Source: CBDCYS01 sp965226185 (lineage in GTDB: Bacteria > Acidobacteriota > Terriglobia > Bryobacterales > UBA6623). Taken from it: a DNA stretch of 64,000 bases. How positions within the stretch are numbered: the first letter of the stretch is position 1; each line of letters begins with the position of its first letter. The stretch is from contig CBDDCT010000005.1 in NCBI GenBank assembly GCA_965226185.1, positions 1 through 64,000 on the forward strand, given 5' to 3'. The translations under genes were made by a program, and so were the position numbers. The notes under the pieces were generated by a model. That model worked only from the letters and a program-made list of their open reading frames with translations, had not been told where the DNA came from and ran no database searches. Shown here piece after piece: positions 55,568-64,000 of the stretch.

Positions 55568-56367
55568 AGCAGTGCCTCGATGCACAGACGCGACTTGCCC
55601 ACTCCTCCCGGACCGTAGAGGACCAAGCCGGGCTTGCCGCGCTCGTCGTCCGCCGATAGCAGCTTCCAGATGACATCGGGATGTATGTCAGCATTGGGTT
55701 CGGGAGGCTCATAGGCAAGATTTTCGTTGAGGAGGTATTTGCGAAACCCACTGAGCGAAGCAATATACTCCTGGTGGCCCTCGATTCCGGGAAAACCAAT
55801 TTCCAGCCAGTTGTCGGCGACGCGGCGGAGGGTGTTCAGCCAAGAGGATAATGAGCCCCAATCCAAGAGGCTAACGTTCCGGATTCCAGGCGCCGCAGCC
55901 TTCAGGAACTCACGGATGAGGCGTGTGAGTTCGTTCTTCGACTGTTGGTCGGGGATCACGGCGCTGACGCAATAAACATAGGCGCGCGCGCGGCGCCACG
56001 GTTCAAACTTGCCGGCGAATCCGCCAGCAGCTTGGCGTTCGAGCTTGTTTTGAACTATGCGCCAACCTGCCTGGATGTTGCGCCAAGTGGTGGGCCATTC
56101 CGGCTTTTGCTCATGATCTTTGCATTCGACGATGACCGGGCCTTCCAGCCCGCCGAGTACGGCGCAGCCGGGCAAGGGCTGCTCAACCCAGGCATCGATT
56201 GAGCCATCGCGGCCTCGAGTGGCTGAAACATGAACGCCCGGCCCATGAACCTCGCGCAAAGCGTCGCCGACGAGTTGCTGAAAGCAATCCTCGCGGTCAG
56301 AGAACTGCCGGGCCCGCCAGCCGCGTAACTCGGTTGGTGAAAACGTTGGCGAGAAGGACGTGAGCAC
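55552..56367 (-). CDS. PD-(D/E)XK-like nuclease plus P-loop, N-terminal part of the STAND protein
   Basis: A 271-codon frame from GTG 56367. Residues about 20-100 look like a restriction-endonuclease fold: D58 in GRDGSIDAWVE and E81-C-K83 in GPVIVECKD, the spacing of a PD-(D/E)XK site. A linker with Trp-rich helices follows. Walker A GPGGVGKS is at 252-259 and the frame stops 12 residues later at 55552. Nuclease followed by STAND NTPase is the layout of Avs-type antiphage proteins. As written the product would lack the rest of the NTPase. Start assignment is weak (no ribosome-binding site). Confidence 0.72.
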   Translation of the reverse strand: MLTSFSPTFSPTELRGWRARQFSDREDCFQQLVGDALREVHGPGVHVSATRGRDGSIDAWVEQPLPGCAVLGGLEGPVIVECKDHEQKPEWPTTWRNIQAGWRIVQNKLERQAAGGFAGKFEPWRRARAYVYCVSAVIPDQQSKNELTRLIREFLKAAAPGIRNVSLLDWGSLSSWLNTLRRVADNWLEIGFPGIEGHQEYIASLSGFRKYLLNENLAYEPPEPNADIHPDVIWKLLSADDERGKPGLVLYGPGGVGKSRLCIEALLSKLA

Positions 56368-56403
56368 GTGTCTAAGAATACATCACGCTGAGGTGCAGTG
56401 GAA

Positions 56404-56619
56404 TTACGGCGCACCTGGACGTATATTGCCTCTTTTCGTTCGTTTTCGCTGACAGACGCACCGAGATCGCTTGAACAGCAGAGGCACAGTCACCTTGACC
56501 ACACCTAAATCAAGTTCTCCCAAATTGAACGTAAGGTCGCGAACACTCACCGAGCCCAAACTTGACGGCGCTTGCGATTCCACGGGGATTTTGGGCCCTT
56601 CTGGCCTATTAAGGTGACT
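56404..56619 (-). other. Unassigned open frame upstream of the STAND locus
   Basis: The second half of a minus-strand frame (about 70 codons up to 56619) has protein-like composition, with alternating hydrophobics in SVSVRDLTFNLGELDLGVVK followed by a basic tail. It has no clear start because a group II intron fragment replaces its upstream part. I do not recognise it. It may be the tail of a gene cut by the intron. Confidence 0.3.
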
Positions 56620-56672
56620 GTCCGAAAGCGCCGGGATAAACCGGCGGGGAGTAGGGGATGAAAGAGCCCCAC
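56620..56672 (+). mobile_element. Group II intron domain I fragment
   Basis: 53 bases match 13911-13963 of the ORF-less intron with one mismatch (starts GTCCGAAAGCGCCGGGATAA). Neither the 5' end nor domain V is nearby, so it is an internal fragment. Confidence 0.7.
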
Positions 56673-56845
56673 GGCGAAAATTTAGCCTAGCGCGGACGAG
56701 CCGCAACCAAACAGGGCGCCAGACGTGGCGTGAGCGTCCACGCTTGCCGCAAACCGATTCGCCGGTTTGTTCGGCCCCAGGGCGCGTCATCCGGTTCAGG
56801 CAACTGACTGCCCTTCCGTCCGGCAACGCCTCGACGAATCGAGGC

Positions 56846-57007
56846 GCGGCAAACCTGGAGGTTCACGCCACGTCGCAGCTCGGGGCTCTGACCCTTCCGC
56901 TAGACGGCTTGAAGGAGAACTTCTACGGAATCTCGCTGGAGAGAAAGATCAAGAATCCGACGCTGGCAGTTGTCGTCGAAGCAGTTCGGGAGCAGGTGTT
57001 TGGTTAG
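56846..57007 (+). pseudogene. LysR-family (NhaR-like) regulator, C-terminal remnant
   Basis: 53 codons reading LKENFYGISLERKIKNPTLA and VVVEAVREQVF fit the end of NhaR-type LysR regulators. The DNA-binding and most of the ligand domain are missing. It converges on the CPA2 antiporter gene, a common partner of NhaR-like regulators. Confidence 0.55.
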
Positions 57008-57083
57008 CCGCACTCCCACGATGGCTCCAACGCGCGAGCGTCAAAGCCCGCGGCTTGGGCGAGCGGATGCGCGCGAAACCGGA

Positions 57084-58775
57084 CTACGATCGCTGATCTA
57101 CCTCGTTTCGGACATCCCCGGCGACTGCTTCGAGGGTGGCCCCGATAACTTCCTGCAGCGCGTTAACCAACGCCCACCCCAGCAGGTTCTCTTCGTCGAC
57201 CGCCCGGTCCGCGCCCGCCCGGGCCAACCTGGAACCATGTGTGTGATACCTGACACGGGCGACGACTGGGATGCTGGGAGCAATCCGCTTGGCCTGACGG
57301 ATGATGAGTTCCGACATGTGGGGCTCCGGAACCGTAACCACAAGCGCCCGTGAGTGTTTGATGCCCAAGTGATGCAGGATCTCGGGGCGCGCGGCGTCCC
57401 CGAATTCGATGGGTATCGCGGGCCTGTGAGCGCTAACGGAACGAGGATTGAGGTCCACCACCACGAACGGCATCGCAGCTCCTTGGAGAGCTTCCGCCAC
57501 GCGCTGACCGGCGGGACCGAAGCCGACGATGATCACGTGACCTGAAAGGTGCTGGCCGTTGCTGGCTGAGCGCACTACAGCGGGCGATGCACTCGTGAAT
57601 CGGTACAGGATACGGGTGACGGCTTCACCGAGCTTTGGAGCTCCGGCGATGACATAGGGCGTCAGCACCAAGGTGACTATTGAGACAGACAAAAGCACTT
57701 GAAAGGTTTCGTGCGGCAAGAGGCCCTGTCGATAGCCCAGCTCCAGCAGCACAAACGAGAACTCGCCGACTTGACTCAAGGCGAGTCCCGTTGACACGGC
57801 AACGGTATGAGGTTGGCGAAAGAGCCGAACCACGAAGCCGACTATCATCGCCTTGCCCGACATGATCACCAAGGCGAGCGGAACAACCACCAGCAACGCT
57901 CCGCCGGTTGGCAACTGCGCTAGCATACCGACCGAGGTAAAGAATAAGGTCAGAAATACCGCTCGCAGAGGAGTGATGTCGGCACGAATCTGAGCAGCGA
58001 AAGGGGACTCGGCCAAGAGCATACCAGCTAGAAATGCGCCAAGGATCGGCGACAGGTTTGCAGCATGCGACACCCCAGCGGCCCCGAGGCAAACCGCAAA
58101 TGACAGCACGACCGGCAGATCTCGGTTGCGGTAGGCCGAGGCAATATCGAGAAGACGCGGAAACACATATTTGGTGACCAAGAATATGGCTGCGATCAGC
58201 GCCGCGGCCACACCGATACTGAAAGCAAACCTGGCAAACATCGTCGAACCGGTGACCCCTTCCCCAAGGGCGAGCACCAGAAGCACCAGCGGCACCACGG
58301 CCAGATCCTGAAGTAGGAGTATCCCCAGAGCGTTGCGGCCATGGAGGCTCTCGAGCTCAGTCCTGTCGGCAAGAACGCGGAGCACGACGGCCGTGCTGCT
58401 AAGCGAGAGGGCGGCTCCTATGATGATGGCCTCCACGGTAGACAGCCCGCTTGCAGCCGCCGCCGAACCGCCAACTACACCCGTCACGACGATCTGAACG
58501 GTTCCGCCCAAGATCACCATGCGGCCGGATGCTCTGAGCCGGCTCAAAGAGAATTCGAGCCCGATCGTGAACAGCAACAGCGCAACACCCAGTTCCGCTA
58601 AAAGCCGGATGTGTTCGACGTTGCTGATCCATCCTGTCCCGGCTGGGCCGAGCAGCAAGCCGGCTAGGAGATATCCGGTGACAGCATTCTGACGAAGGCG
58701 CTCGAAGAGGCCTCCGAGCAAGAGAGCTACGCTCAGCACCAGAGCAATCTCGAGAATAACTTCCCAGATGTTCAC
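57084..58775 (-). CDS. CPA2-type cation:proton antiporter with RCK (TrkA-N) domain
   Basis: The 563-aa protein has about 12 membrane helices with the KefB/CPA2 signature region (FTIGLEFSLSRL, then GAALSLSSTAVVLRVL and LLLQDLAVVPLVLL). An RCK nucleotide-binding domain follows from about residue 415 (HVIIVGFGPAGQRVAEAL, then GDAARPEIL). It exchanges K+ or Na+ for H+ at the inner membrane, gated by NAD(H) or a similar ligand. The ATG at 58775 gives the normal start. Only a regulator remnant lies beside it. Confidence 0.95.
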   Translation of the reverse strand: MNIWEVILEIALVLSVALLLGGLFERLRQNAVTGYLLAGLLLGPAGTGWISNVEHIRLLAELGVALLLFTIGLEFSLSRLRASGRMVILGGTVQIVVTGVVGGSAAAASGLSTVEAIIIGAALSLSSTAVVLRVLADRTELESLHGRNALGILLLQDLAVVPLVLLVLALGEGVTGSTMFARFAFSIGVAAALIAAIFLVTKYVFPRLLDIASAYRNRDLPVVLSFAVCLGAAGVSHAANLSPILGAFLAGMLLAESPFAAQIRADITPLRAVFLTLFFTSVGMLAQLPTGGALLVVVPLALVIMSGKAMIVGFVVRLFRQPHTVAVSTGLALSQVGEFSFVLLELGYRQGLLPHETFQVLLSVSIVTLVLTPYVIAGAPKLGEAVTRILYRFTSASPAVVRSASNGQHLSGHVIIVGFGPAGQRVAEALQGAAMPFVVVDLNPRSVSAHRPAIPIEFGDAARPEILHHLGIKHSRALVVTVPEPHMSELIIRQAKRIAPSIPVVARVRYHTHGSRLARAGADRAVDEENLLGWALVNALQEVIGATLEAVAGDVRNEVDQRS

Positions 58776-59568
58776 AGAGCGATAACCGGAACTTGGCCTT
58801 CAAGGGAGCGCATCCTTATGGCTAGTTTGAGGCGTGCCGAACAGCTAGTCAAGCTATTCCCAGCGGCATTGCTGAACGTCGCTCGCCGCCGGACAAGATG
58901 GACTGAGGCACCCATCTCGCGATCTCCGTCAAAGACGCCTCAGCCGGTTGGGGACGTGTCAGCCGGTTTGTGGGCATGCGTCGAGATGAGCGAAGGGCTC
59001 GCGTTGGCAAGCCAAGGCGGTGATGGAACCGGGTGCGAGTTTCCGGAGTGGCCCAAAGCGGACTTCCGCCCGCACCCGGCCGACCTATTGAAGGTGGCCT
59101 TTGTGAGCGCTCCTCGGGTTGGCGGCGACTTTGTTCGGTGTCGCCCTGTCAGGGCTCTCTGCTGGATCGGTTTTCTACCTAGGGCTGACGCCCTAGGCTG
59201 TTCTTCTTTCGCCGCTTTCGCGGCTTTTATTGTCGTTCCGGCGCCAGATCTTCGTCGCGGCTTTTCTGGTCGTTCCGGCGCCAGATCCTCGGGCAGGCTG
59301 AGGCACGGGGTCCCTTAGAAGTCTTGACGCGGCAAACTGAGAGTTTGCGCCACATTGTCGGGCTGGGACGGCCTCGAATTTCAAAATACGGTGTCCCCCA
59401 TACTCCCGTCGCTCCGGGGCAACCGCGGCGCGATATCATTGTCGAGCTAAACTAGTATTCTGCAGCGTGCCCGCGGACAAGCTCGCCGGCCGTGACCGGA
59501 CAGCAGGGCAGGCTGAAGATACAGAGTAAGAGCATTGCCGCGGGTTTGCCGGACCGCGGATTCCGCTG
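58776..59568. other. Non-coding stretch with small repeats
   Basis: A 166-codon plus frame from 58818 has no family features and I do not call it. A hairpin CCTAGGGCTGACGCCCTAGG lies at 59177-59196. Two tandem copies of a 37-bp unit containing TCGTTCCGGCGCCAGATC occur at 59219-59291. Confidence 0.5.
59219..59291. repeat. Two-copy 37-bp tandem repeat
   Basis: TCGTTCCGGCGCCAGATC begins at 59233 and 59270, with CGCGGCTTTT preceding each. Two units with a few differences. Confidence 0.7.
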
Positions 59569-61137
59569 ATGAGTACCTACTCCCGAAGAGAACTGTTGCG
59601 CAAGGGGCTTGGCGCGGCCCAACTGGGGGCGCTGGCTGGCGGGGCTCCGGGCCTGCTCGGCGCAAAGAAGAAGAAGCGACCCGAGCTGAACGTCTTGTTC
59701 ATCGCGGTGGACGACCTGCGTCCGGCCCTGGGTTGCTATGGGCATCCCCTGGTCAAGACACCCAACATTGACCGGCTGGCGGCCAGCGGCTTGACCTTCA
59801 CGCGCGCCTACTGCCAGCAGGCGGTGTGCAGCCCTTCCCGCACTTCCTTGATGACCGGCATGCGGCCGGATACGACCCGCGTTTACGATCTGCAAACTCA
59901 TTTTCGCCGCTACATGCCGCGCGCGCGGACGCTGCCCGAGCAGTTCAAGCGGCATGGCTACACGACCACCGCGTTCGGGAAGATCTTCCACAAGCCGCAA
60001 CTCGACGATCCGCAATCCTGGAGCATCCCGCCCTGGATTGCCGACAACCACGAATGGGGGAGCAAAGCCAATCGGGCTTTCACTCAACGGAAGTCGAGGG
60101 AGTTGCGGCAGGCCAACTGGTCTTCCACGGAGAGCTTTTACTTCGAGCCCTCGAAACGTGGTCCCCGGCCCGAGGGTCAGCGAGGCTGGGGGATGCCGAG
60201 CTGGGAGGCGCGCGACGCCGCGGACAACGAACTGCCCGACGGGAAGACGGCGGAAGCTGCTATTGAGGGGCTGCGGAAGCTTCGCGGACAGCGGTTTTTC
60301 CTGGCGGCCGGATTTCTGAAACCGCATTTGCCTTTTGTCGCCCCCAAGAAATACTACGACCTCTACCCGGAAAGCGAGATCGAGCCGAGGGAGAACAGCG
60401 AGCCTCCGCTGGACACGCCCGGTTTCGCGCTGCACGATTCGGAAGAGCTGCGGGGATACAACGACATCCCGCCCACTGGGCCGATCCCGGACGACAAGGC
60501 GCGGGAGCTGATTCGTGGCTACTATGCCTCGATTAGCTATGTCGACGCGCAGATTGGCAAGCTGATCAAGGCGCTGGACGAGCTTGGCCTGCGCGACAGC
60601 ACGGTGATCGTGCTGTGGGGCGATCACGGCTATCACCTGGGCGAGCACGGCCTATGGAACAAGCACACGAACTTCGAGGCCGCCACGCGGTCACCGCTGA
60701 TCGTGAGCGTCCCGGGCCAGCGTAACGCGGACAGGAAAACATCGGCGCTGACGGAGTTCGTGGACATCTATCCTTCGCTGTGCGAAATCTGCGGCGTCAG
60801 CCGGCCGCGGGGACTGGAGGGATCCAGCTTCGTTCCCTTAATCAACGATCCCGATCGTCTGTGGAAACGAGCGGCTTTCAGCCAATACCCTCGAGAAATT
60901 CCGGGCTCGGGCGCGGGCATGGGGCATTCGATTCGTACGCGCCGCTACCGCTACACCGAGTGGACGGTTGCGGGCACGAGTTCCCGCACGTCGGAACTTT
61001 ACGACTATGAGATGGACCCGTTCGAGAACGTCAACATCGCCAACCAGCCTCGCAACCTGAGCTTGGTGAACGGTCTTTCCGGCATGCTGCGGGAAGGCTG
61101 GAGAGGGTCTTTGCCTCCACCGGACGGGCCGGCGTAG
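59569..61137 (+). CDS. Tat-exported sulfatase (iduronate-2-sulfatase-like)
   Basis: The 522-aa enzyme has a twin-arginine signal (SRRELLRKGLG, residues 5-30) and the formylglycine site C87-S-P-S-R91. The N-terminal metal motif is FIAVDDLRP; later WGDHGYHLGEHGLWNKHTNFE carries metal ligands and the active-site His/Lys. It hydrolyses sulfate esters of sugars outside the cytoplasm after Cys-type maturation. The start ATG lacks a strong ribosome-binding site. It stands alone. Confidence 0.95.
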   Translation: MSTYSRRELLRKGLGAAQLGALAGGAPGLLGAKKKKRPELNVLFIAVDDLRPALGCYGHPLVKTPNIDRLAASGLTFTRAYCQQAVCSPSRTSLMTGMRPDTTRVYDLQTHFRRYMPRARTLPEQFKRHGYTTTAFGKIFHKPQLDDPQSWSIPPWIADNHEWGSKANRAFTQRKSRELRQANWSSTESFYFEPSKRGPRPEGQRGWGMPSWEARDAADNELPDGKTAEAAIEGLRKLRGQRFFLAAGFLKPHLPFVAPKKYYDLYPESEIEPRENSEPPLDTPGFALHDSEELRGYNDIPPTGPIPDDKARELIRGYYASISYVDAQIGKLIKALDELGLRDSTVIVLWGDHGYHLGEHGLWNKHTNFEAATRSPLIVSVPGQRNADRKTSALTEFVDIYPSLCEICGVSRPRGLEGSSFVPLINDPDRLWKRAAFSQYPREIPGSGAGMGHSIRTRRYRYTEWTVAGTSSRTSELYDYEMDPFENVNIANQPRNLSLVNGLSGMLREGWRGSLPPPDGPA

Positions 61138-61362
61138 CGGGGGACGGCTTGCGCCGCAGGCGGATCACCACGGTGTCCGCGCCAAGCGTGGACTGCCGTC
61201 CACGCCTCTTTATCGATCCTTCGATGCTTCTGGGAGACAGCTAAGGAATTTCCCGAAGTTGTCCGATTTCTTGACCTAGTAACTATACACCGCCGTGTTT
61301 GGGCCTGGAATGGCGCTACACGCGAGTATAATGGCTGTGTAGTTGGGGAGGATATTGGCTTT

Positions 61363-61857
61363 ATGACGACAGTCCTCTGGGTTCTATTGCCCATCTTCAT
61401 TGCCGTTGGTTCGGCGCTGCTAGCCGTCTACATCATGCAGCAACGGCTGGAATTGCAGCTTGCTCGGGAGCGACAGTCTCTGAGCGAAGCCCGCGCCTCG
61501 ATCGAAGCGCAAAAGGGACATCTCGAAGAGCTCAACAATCTGCGGGAAGAGGTCGCCCGCCGCAAATCACTCGACGACTTCCTGGGCGAGCTGCGCACCG
61601 AGCAGCGGCAATTCGTTCGCGAGCAGAAAATGCTGTTTGCCTCGCGAAAGTCGCTCGTCGTTCAAGAGCGGATGTACTTCCGCAATATCCCCCTCTGTAA
61701 CTGGGTGGAACACGAAGTGATGGTGGAAGAGGGCGCGGACATCGACGACCTGGCCAAGACTCTTTCGGTATTTGTCCCTGACTTGCTCGAGGCGCCCGCG
61801 TCCAAGAAGAGGAACGGCAACGGTGTCGAGGCCGCGATCAAGCTGTTGCGCTCCTAG
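61363..61857 (+). CDS. Membrane-anchored coiled-coil hypothetical
   Basis: The 164-aa product has one N-terminal transmembrane helix (about 4-25), a coiled coil (28-85) and a small C-terminal globular part (NIPLCNWVEHEVMVEEGADI). ATG 61363 follows GGGGAGG at a long spacing. The layout resembles RmuC-like or envelope scaffold proteins, but I cannot assign a family. It is monocistronic here. Confidence 0.7.
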   Translation: MTTVLWVLLPIFIAVGSALLAVYIMQQRLELQLARERQSLSEARASIEAQKGHLEELNNLREEVARRKSLDDFLGELRTEQRQFVREQKMLFASRKSLVVQERMYFRNIPLCNWVEHEVMVEEGADIDDLAKTLSVFVPDLLEAPASKKRNGNGVEAAIKLLRS

Positions 61858-61926
61858 CCCGCGCCGGGCTATTGTTGCGTTGCTCTGGCTTTGCGGAGTA
61901 ATTTTCGCGGGTCCTGCCCCTGGCAA

Positions 61927-62403
61927 TCAGCGGTAAGGCTGCCGCTCCCTTTGTGCTACGTTGGCTGTCAGCCTGCCGACTCCGTCGATCCAGGCTTCAA
62001 CCGTGTCCCCGGGTTGAATGCGCGCGCCCTTGGGGCAACCTGTCGAAAGAATGTCGCCGGGGTGGAACGTCATCACATCGGTGTGGAAGCTGGCCAGCGA
62101 CAAAGGCCGGTGCCGCATGTTGCGCACGAAGTCGCGTGAAAAATCCTGGCCGTTGTGACGAGTGACGACTTCGAGCGCCGTCACATCATCGATCTCATCC
62201 ACCGTCACGATCACGGGACCAAAGCTGAAGAACGTGTCGAAACTCTTCGCCCGCTGCAAGTAGCGCGTATTCCGCGCCAGCACGTCGAGCGCTGTCATGT
62301 CGAGCGTGGTGGTGTAGCCGAAAAGCACGTCCCGCACCGACTCGAGCGGCACGTCACGGCACTTCTTTCCGAATACCAGGCCTAGCCCGCATTTCTCATC
62401 GAT
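61927..62403 (-). pseudogene. Fumarylacetoacetate hydrolase-family protein, N-terminally truncated
   Basis: The frame reads VFGKKCRDVPLESVRDVLFG, then DMTALDVLARN, KSFDTFFSFGPVIV and GDILSTGCPKGA, the C-terminal catalytic part of an FAH-fold hydrolase or decarboxylase. Upstream of about 62400 the frame loses similarity and no proper start exists; a GTG at 62352 is only a weak candidate. Full members are about 250-300 aa, so roughly half is missing. The breakpoint faces the IS remnant. Confidence 0.75.
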
Positions 62404-62617
62404 TCCCGAAAACGGGGTTGGCGGGGCGCGCGGGATGGGATTTCATGGTCTTGAGGCGGCATCGCCTCTCGGCGGGGCCGCCGTGGGGCAGAAACGGCCC
62501 GGCATGCTGTCCGCGACCCTGGCCGAGGCGTTTTTCGTCTGTTTTTGGGCAAACCTCGATTGCCGCCCCTGTCGAGCCCTGTGTGCTTCAAGTATTACTT
62601 GAACTCGCCTTGCCGTT

Positions 62618-64000
62618 TTCAGCAGCGCCGCGGCTCCCCCCGTTCGAGATTCTCATACGCTTGGGCGAACACCCCCGCCCAGGCGTATCCCGTCGCCAGC
62701 GAAATCCACACTTTGCGCGCCGTGATCCGGATGCGCGCTCCGATCTTCAACAACCGCAGCCGGATCGTCGTGCATTGCGCCCGCGCCATTCGTCCCCGCC
62801 AACCCCAGCCGCCGCAGCGTCTCCAGCAAACAGTACCCGATCGATGAAAAATATAAGCGGATCTGATTCGACCGCAATAGCGCGGTCGAGGTGCGGTCGG
62901 CGAACAGCCCCAGCTGCTGCTCCTTGATGCGGTTCTCCATCTCTCCGCGGGCGCAGTAGATCGTCTCGTATAAGTGTTGCGCCGCCGCTTGCTTGGGCGT
63001 CAGCGACGTCACCACGAAACGCGGGTTTTCGCCCTTCGCCAGATACTCCGCCTTGGCCACCACCCTGCGCCCCCGCGCCCAGCTGGTTCGCGTGCGGTAG
63101 CGGAAATCCCCGAACGCCCGGGCCGCCTTGCCCCTCTTGGCGAAACGCCGCCGCGCCAGCTTCATCCGTCTCTTGATCAGGCGCTCTAAACGCTCGTTTT
63201 TCGCCAGTCCGAACACGTAATCCACGCCCTGGTTCTCGCACCAGCTCATGATCTCGTCGCGGCAAAAACCGCTGTCGGCCCGCAGCATCGACCTCGGGCC
63301 ACACCCGCCGCAGTTGTTCGACGATGCGCCGGACCTCTTCGAGCGACCCCGCCGAGGCGTCGATGTTGGACGGCCGCAGGCGCGCGCACAGCAACTGGTC
63401 CCCGGCGAAAATGTAGAGCGGCAGGTAGCAATAGTGTCCGTAGTAGCCGTGAAAAAAGCGCCCCTCTTGGCGGCCGTGCAGCGCGTCGTCGGTGGCGTCG
63501 AGATCGAGCACGATGCGCTCGGGCTGGCACGGCTGCGATTGAATGTAGAGCGAGGTCAGCAGACGGTCGGCCGCGCCCGTGTCGAGAACGATCTTCTTGT
63601 AACGGCTTTGCGCGCCGGCCTTGGCCGGGGTCAACTCCAGGCGGTTGAGAGTGCTCTTGCCGGCGCCCGCCTTGCCGCGGTCTTGGGCTCGGCGGCGCTG
63701 CTTGCCTTCGAGGTCTTGTTTGCCGCTCAGCAGGGCCAGCAGCGGGTCGGAGCGCAGCTGATCGTGATCGTTGAGGTCCTCATAACCCAGCGCCAGCCCG
63801 TAGACGCGCTGCGAGACCAGCTCGCGCACGCTGTGTTCGACTTGCGCGGGCTGGCGGTGATCACGGAAGCAGGCGGCGAACTGCCGCACGATGCCGCTGC
63901 GCTGTTCGGTCTGGCGCAACAGCATGGCGCCGCCGTCGGAGGTGATCATGCCGCCGTCGAAACGGGCTACCACCTGGCGGCGGCCATGGTCGGCGAAGGT
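62618..64000 (-). pseudogene. IS1380-family transposase, third type, frameshifted and cut by the window edge
   Basis: From the window end inward the frame reads FADHGRRQVVARFDGGMITS, then the catalytic block VLDLDATDDALHG. Near 63290 the frame changes before MLRADSGFCRDEI, which holds the second catalytic Asp. Near 62765 it changes again, after which the normal tail VWISLATGYAWAGVFAQAYE continues to a stop at 62618. At least two frameshifts make it inactive. The N-terminus lies beyond 64000. Confidence 0.88.

Noticed and set aside
58818..59318. 166-codon plus-strand frame between the antiporter and the sulfatase
   Set aside because: It crosses a hairpin and a 37-bp tandem repeat, with no family features.

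Overview
The window looks like a chromosomal segment of a GC-rich soil-type bacterium, most likely an Acidobacteriota member near Solibacterales/Bryobacterales. This rests on the PadR regulator followed by an 890-aa duplicated FtsX/MacB-type permease (ADOP architecture), on the gene order recO - small ORF - glyQ - glyS - ppdK, on secreted multiheme cytochromes, creatininase, S9 peptidase and Tat-type sulfatase genes, and on heavy IS1380 loading. No rRNA or marker tree was available, so the assignment is inference.

Layout. 0-3.7 kb: a proline-rich hypothetical, an FkbM-type methyltransferase, a TIM-barrel sugar isomerase/epimerase and tRNA-Glu(CTC). 3.9-13.1 kb: a respiratory operon (Rieske protein, cytochrome b split by a -1 frame change, a nine-heme and a five-heme cytochrome c). 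A 5.2-kb element with terminal inverted repeats and an 8-bp target duplication sits inside the nine-heme gene. That element holds an IS1-like transposase remnant, a secreted protein, a truncated priA, a non-autonomous IS1380 derivative, a palindromic element and a full-length IS1380-family copy. 13.1-22.5 kb: dispersed repeats, an ORF-less group II intron, the PadR/ADOP pair, two adjacent ISs inside a small helix-turn-helix gene, and a broken aldehyde dehydrogenase. 22.5-37.5 kb: a 1620-aa secreted di-heme repeat protein, ppdK, glyS/glyQ, recO, hicAB and an S9 peptidase. 37.8-39.7 kb: a group II intron with reverse transcriptase. 40-49.5 kb: histidine kinase/response regulator, Rrf2 regulator with cysK, lepB, manC, a carbamoyltransferase and gltX. 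50.7-58.8 kb: a creatininase, a STAND-like defence-type gene, and a CPA2 antiporter beside a LysR remnant. 59.5-64 kb: sulfatase, coiled-coil membrane protein, a fumarylacetoacetase-family remnant and a broken IS1380-family transposase running off the window.

The most interesting locus is at 52.06-56.37 kb (minus strand). It encodes, in pieces, a PD-(D/E)XK-like nuclease domain, a P-loop NTPase with Walker A and B motifs, and a helical C-terminal region built on eleven almost identical 38-aa (114-bp) repeats flanked by degenerate ones. This resembles antiviral STAND (Avs-like) proteins in layout, but the repeat array is unusually homogeneous, as in rapidly evolving eukaryotic NLR sensors. The copy here is interrupted by two 1-nt deletions inside repeats, by an inverted-repeat segment after Walker A, and by a MITE whose end supplies the stop codon. 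It is therefore either a recently decayed allele or partly mis-assembled.

A second theme is recent IS, MITE and intron activity. Several genes can be rebuilt exactly by removing the insertions and one copy of the target duplications (the nine-heme cytochrome and the HTH gene).
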